DNA of 64,000 nt from Kordia periserrulae (GTDB lineage Bacteria > Bacteroidota > Bacteroidia > Flavobacteriales > Flavobacteriaceae), in the NCBI RefSeq assembly GCF_003054265.1, contig NZ_QBKT01000003.1, positions 186,001 to 250,000 of the forward strand, given 5' to 3'. The notes under the pieces are model-generated. The model saw only the letters and a list, made by a program, of their open reading frames with translations, did no database searches and had not been told where the DNA came from. The position numbers and the translations under genes were made by a program. Of this stretch, positions 62,701 to 64,000 are shown one piece after another. Positions within the stretch are counted from its first letter, which is position 1, and every line of letters starts with the position of its first letter.

Positions 62701-63969
62701 ATGGCAGCAGGATTTTTTAGAAAAGCAGCAGTTGAAAAACTCTCAACACCCGAAAAATTAGATCAGTTAATCAAAGTCACTAGCCCAAGAGGCTGGATAG
62801 CATTGATAACGATTACACTCATTTTAGCAACTGGAATTATTTGGGCATTTTTTGGGAATGTAAAAACAAAGCTCAATGTCGTTGGTGTCCTATTGGGAGG
62901 AGAAATTCATGAAGTAGTGGCAACTTCTCAAGGACAACTCATTAGTTTAAACGTCGCTATTGGCGATGTAGTCAACGAAGGCGATGTCATCGCAACGGTT
63001 GAGCAACCAGAATTATTTCAACAAATTGAAGAAGTAAAAGCGTCATTAGAAGAACGCAAATTTGATTTGCAACAATTGCTGTCGTTTGGAAATCAAGATA
63101 CGCGTTTGCAAAGCGAACTCATTCAGCAACAGCGTACCACAATCGTAATGCAAATTGAGTCTGAAAAGAAAAACTTAGAATTTCTACGAAATCAATTAGA
63201 CACCGAAAAAGGATTGTTGGCGCAAGGACTCATCACGCGTACGCAAGTAGTGAATACGGAGCAACAAATTGAAGCTTCTATCAATACGATAGAAAGTTTA
63301 AAAGGACAACAAGTACAAACATCGAGTCGAAAACTCAATCTCGGATTTGATTTGCAACAAAAAATAAACATGAGCAAACAGCGTATTGCAGAAACAGAAC
63401 GACAACTAAGCTATTTGCAAGAACGATACGATATCCAAACAAATATAAAAAGCGCATACACTGGCGAAGTCGTTGAATTGCTCACAGATGCAGGTGTGAT
63501 TGTGCGACAAGGAAGTCCGTTGTTCAAACTAAAAAATCAAAATCAACTGACGGCAGATACTAACAAACTACGCGGCGTCTTATACATTCCGTCACAAGAT
63601 GGTAAAAAAATCAAGGAAGGTATGGAAGCGCTTGTGGTTCCTTCAACAGTTCAGCCACAAGAATACGGTTTTATGAAAGGAAAAGTAACCTATGTATCGG
63701 ACTTTCCAATCACACAAAAAGGAATGATGATGACCGTTAAAAATGATCAATTAGTGCAAGGATTGTTGTCGCAAGGTGCCTTATTTGAAGTATATGTTGA
63801 ATTTGAAAAAGATGAAAACTCATACAGTGGTTTCAAATGGACATCTGCCAAAGGGCCAGAAATTGCCATCAATGAAGGAACTTCCTGTATGGGGAAAATT
63901 ACGGTAAAAAGTGAACCGCCAGCAGCAATTGTAGTACCTGCGTTGAAAAAATTCTTTGATCTCTATTAA
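62701..63969 (+). CDS. HlyD-type periplasmic adaptor, NHLM export system
   Basis: 422 residues. One transmembrane helix (GWIALITITLILATGIIWAFFG) at about 32-53 anchors it, followed by a biotinyl-lipoyl-like half (VVATSQGQLISLNVAIGDVVNEGDVIATVEQPELF), a long coiled coil (about 115-250, rich in Gln and Leu) and the second half-lipoyl motif (IKSAYTGEVVELLTDAGVIVRQGSPLFKLK). This matches NHLM-type HlyD proteins that link the peptidase/ABC transporter with TolC. It follows TolC on the same strand, with the next frame starting 13 bases after its stop. Confidence 0.9.
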   Translation: MAAGFFRKAAVEKLSTPEKLDQLIKVTSPRGWIALITITLILATGIIWAFFGNVKTKLNVVGVLLGGEIHEVVATSQGQLISLNVAIGDVVNEGDVIATVEQPELFQQIEEVKASLEERKFDLQQLLSFGNQDTRLQSELIQQQRTTIVMQIESEKKNLEFLRNQLDTEKGLLAQGLITRTQVVNTEQQIEASINTIESLKGQQVQTSSRKLNLGFDLQQKINMSKQRIAETERQLSYLQERYDIQTNIKSAYTGEVVELLTDAGVIVRQGSPLFKLKNQNQLTADTNKLRGVLYIPSQDGKKIKEGMEALVVPSTVQPQEYGFMKGKVTYVSDFPITQKGMMMTVKNDQLVQGLLSQGALFEVYVEFEKDENSYSGFKWTSAKGPEIAINEGTSCMGKITVKSEPPAAIVVPALKKFFDLY

Positions 63970-63982
63970 AAACCAACACACC

Positions 63983-64000
63983 ATGTTCGAAGTAAAAGAA
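63983..64000 (+). CDS. Start of the next gene, probably the NHLM peptidase/ABC transporter (truncated)
   Basis: Only ATG TTC GAA GTA AAA GAA (MFEVKE) is visible. In NHLM clusters an ABC transporter with a peptidase domain that cuts after Gly-Ala usually follows HlyD. The identity is inferred from position only. Confidence 0.35.

Noticed and set aside
1-64000. tRNA, rRNA or known riboswitch genes
   Set aside because: No cloverleaf, rRNA core or known riboswitch consensus was recognised by eye on either strand; a covariance-model scan could still find a small RNA.

Overview
The window is AT-rich DNA from a member of the Bacteroidetes, most likely a marine Flavobacteriaceae species close to Kordia. 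The evidence is the TAnnTTTG-type -7 promoter boxes, a type IX secretion sorting domain on one secreted protein, many short lipoprotein and signal-peptide proteins, the purL, fumC and fad gene types, and a flavobacterial short dispersed repeat whose core reads CTCGACTGCGCTCGAA. No rRNA, tRNA, CRISPR array or replication origin was found.

Layout. 1-3.9 kb is a minus-strand run of a propeller/DUF6265 protein, an M28 peptidase, a YdeI-like protein and a cut-off APC permease. 4.2-13.8 kb is an accessory block: a TolB-like/TPR/AraC regulator followed by two penicillin-binding-protein-like serine hydrolases, an NmrA-like reductase, a CatB/Vat-like acetyltransferase, an alpha/beta hydrolase, an S41 peptidase and two predicted secreted or barrel proteins. 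Three promoters in this block share a 15-base motif at a fixed distance from the -7 box, so the block looks like one regulon. 13.8-24.5 kb holds small metabolic and regulatory genes (VOC proteins, AraC regulators, a K+ channel, an NmrA-like reductase, DUF1772), two repeat-built secreted proteins and an RlmI-like methyltransferase. 24.7-26.4 kb is a solitary DUF262/DUF1524 (GmrSD-like) gene with inverted repeats around it. 26.9 kb is a T9SS-sorted propeller protein. 28-39.4 kb is fatty-acid beta-oxidation (MarR, FadN-like, thiolase, acyl-CoA dehydrogenase, acyl-CoA ligase). It is interrupted by a two-gene unit encoding a DUF4157 protein with two metalloprotease motifs. 39.5-51.9 kb is mostly housekeeping: purL, fumC, a metallophosphoesterase, a DJ-1-like protein, a Crp/Fnr regulator and an ABC-F ATPase. 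52-55.2 kb is a gingipain/caspase-like protein with FG-GAP repeats.

56.9-64.0 kb is the most interesting part: a natural-product (RiPP) gene cluster of the NHLP/NHLM type, cut by the right edge. It has a ThiF/E1-like enzyme, a PAS-LuxR regulator, a FeeM/autoinducer-synthase-like GNAT, an AraC-type protein with a degenerate histidine-kinase dimerization region, a 116-residue NHLP precursor, a cyclic-nucleotide-binding protein, TolC, HlyD, and the first six codons of what should be the NHLM peptidase/ABC transporter. The predicted core peptide has no Cys and a single Lys. This rules out lanthionine and thiazole chemistry and makes fatty acylation by the GNAT a testable idea, as in selidamide-type RiPPs. 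A weak dyad (CTRCC-N5/6-GGYAG) recurs about 20 bases upstream of the putative -7 boxes in the cluster and may be the binding site of the LuxR protein.
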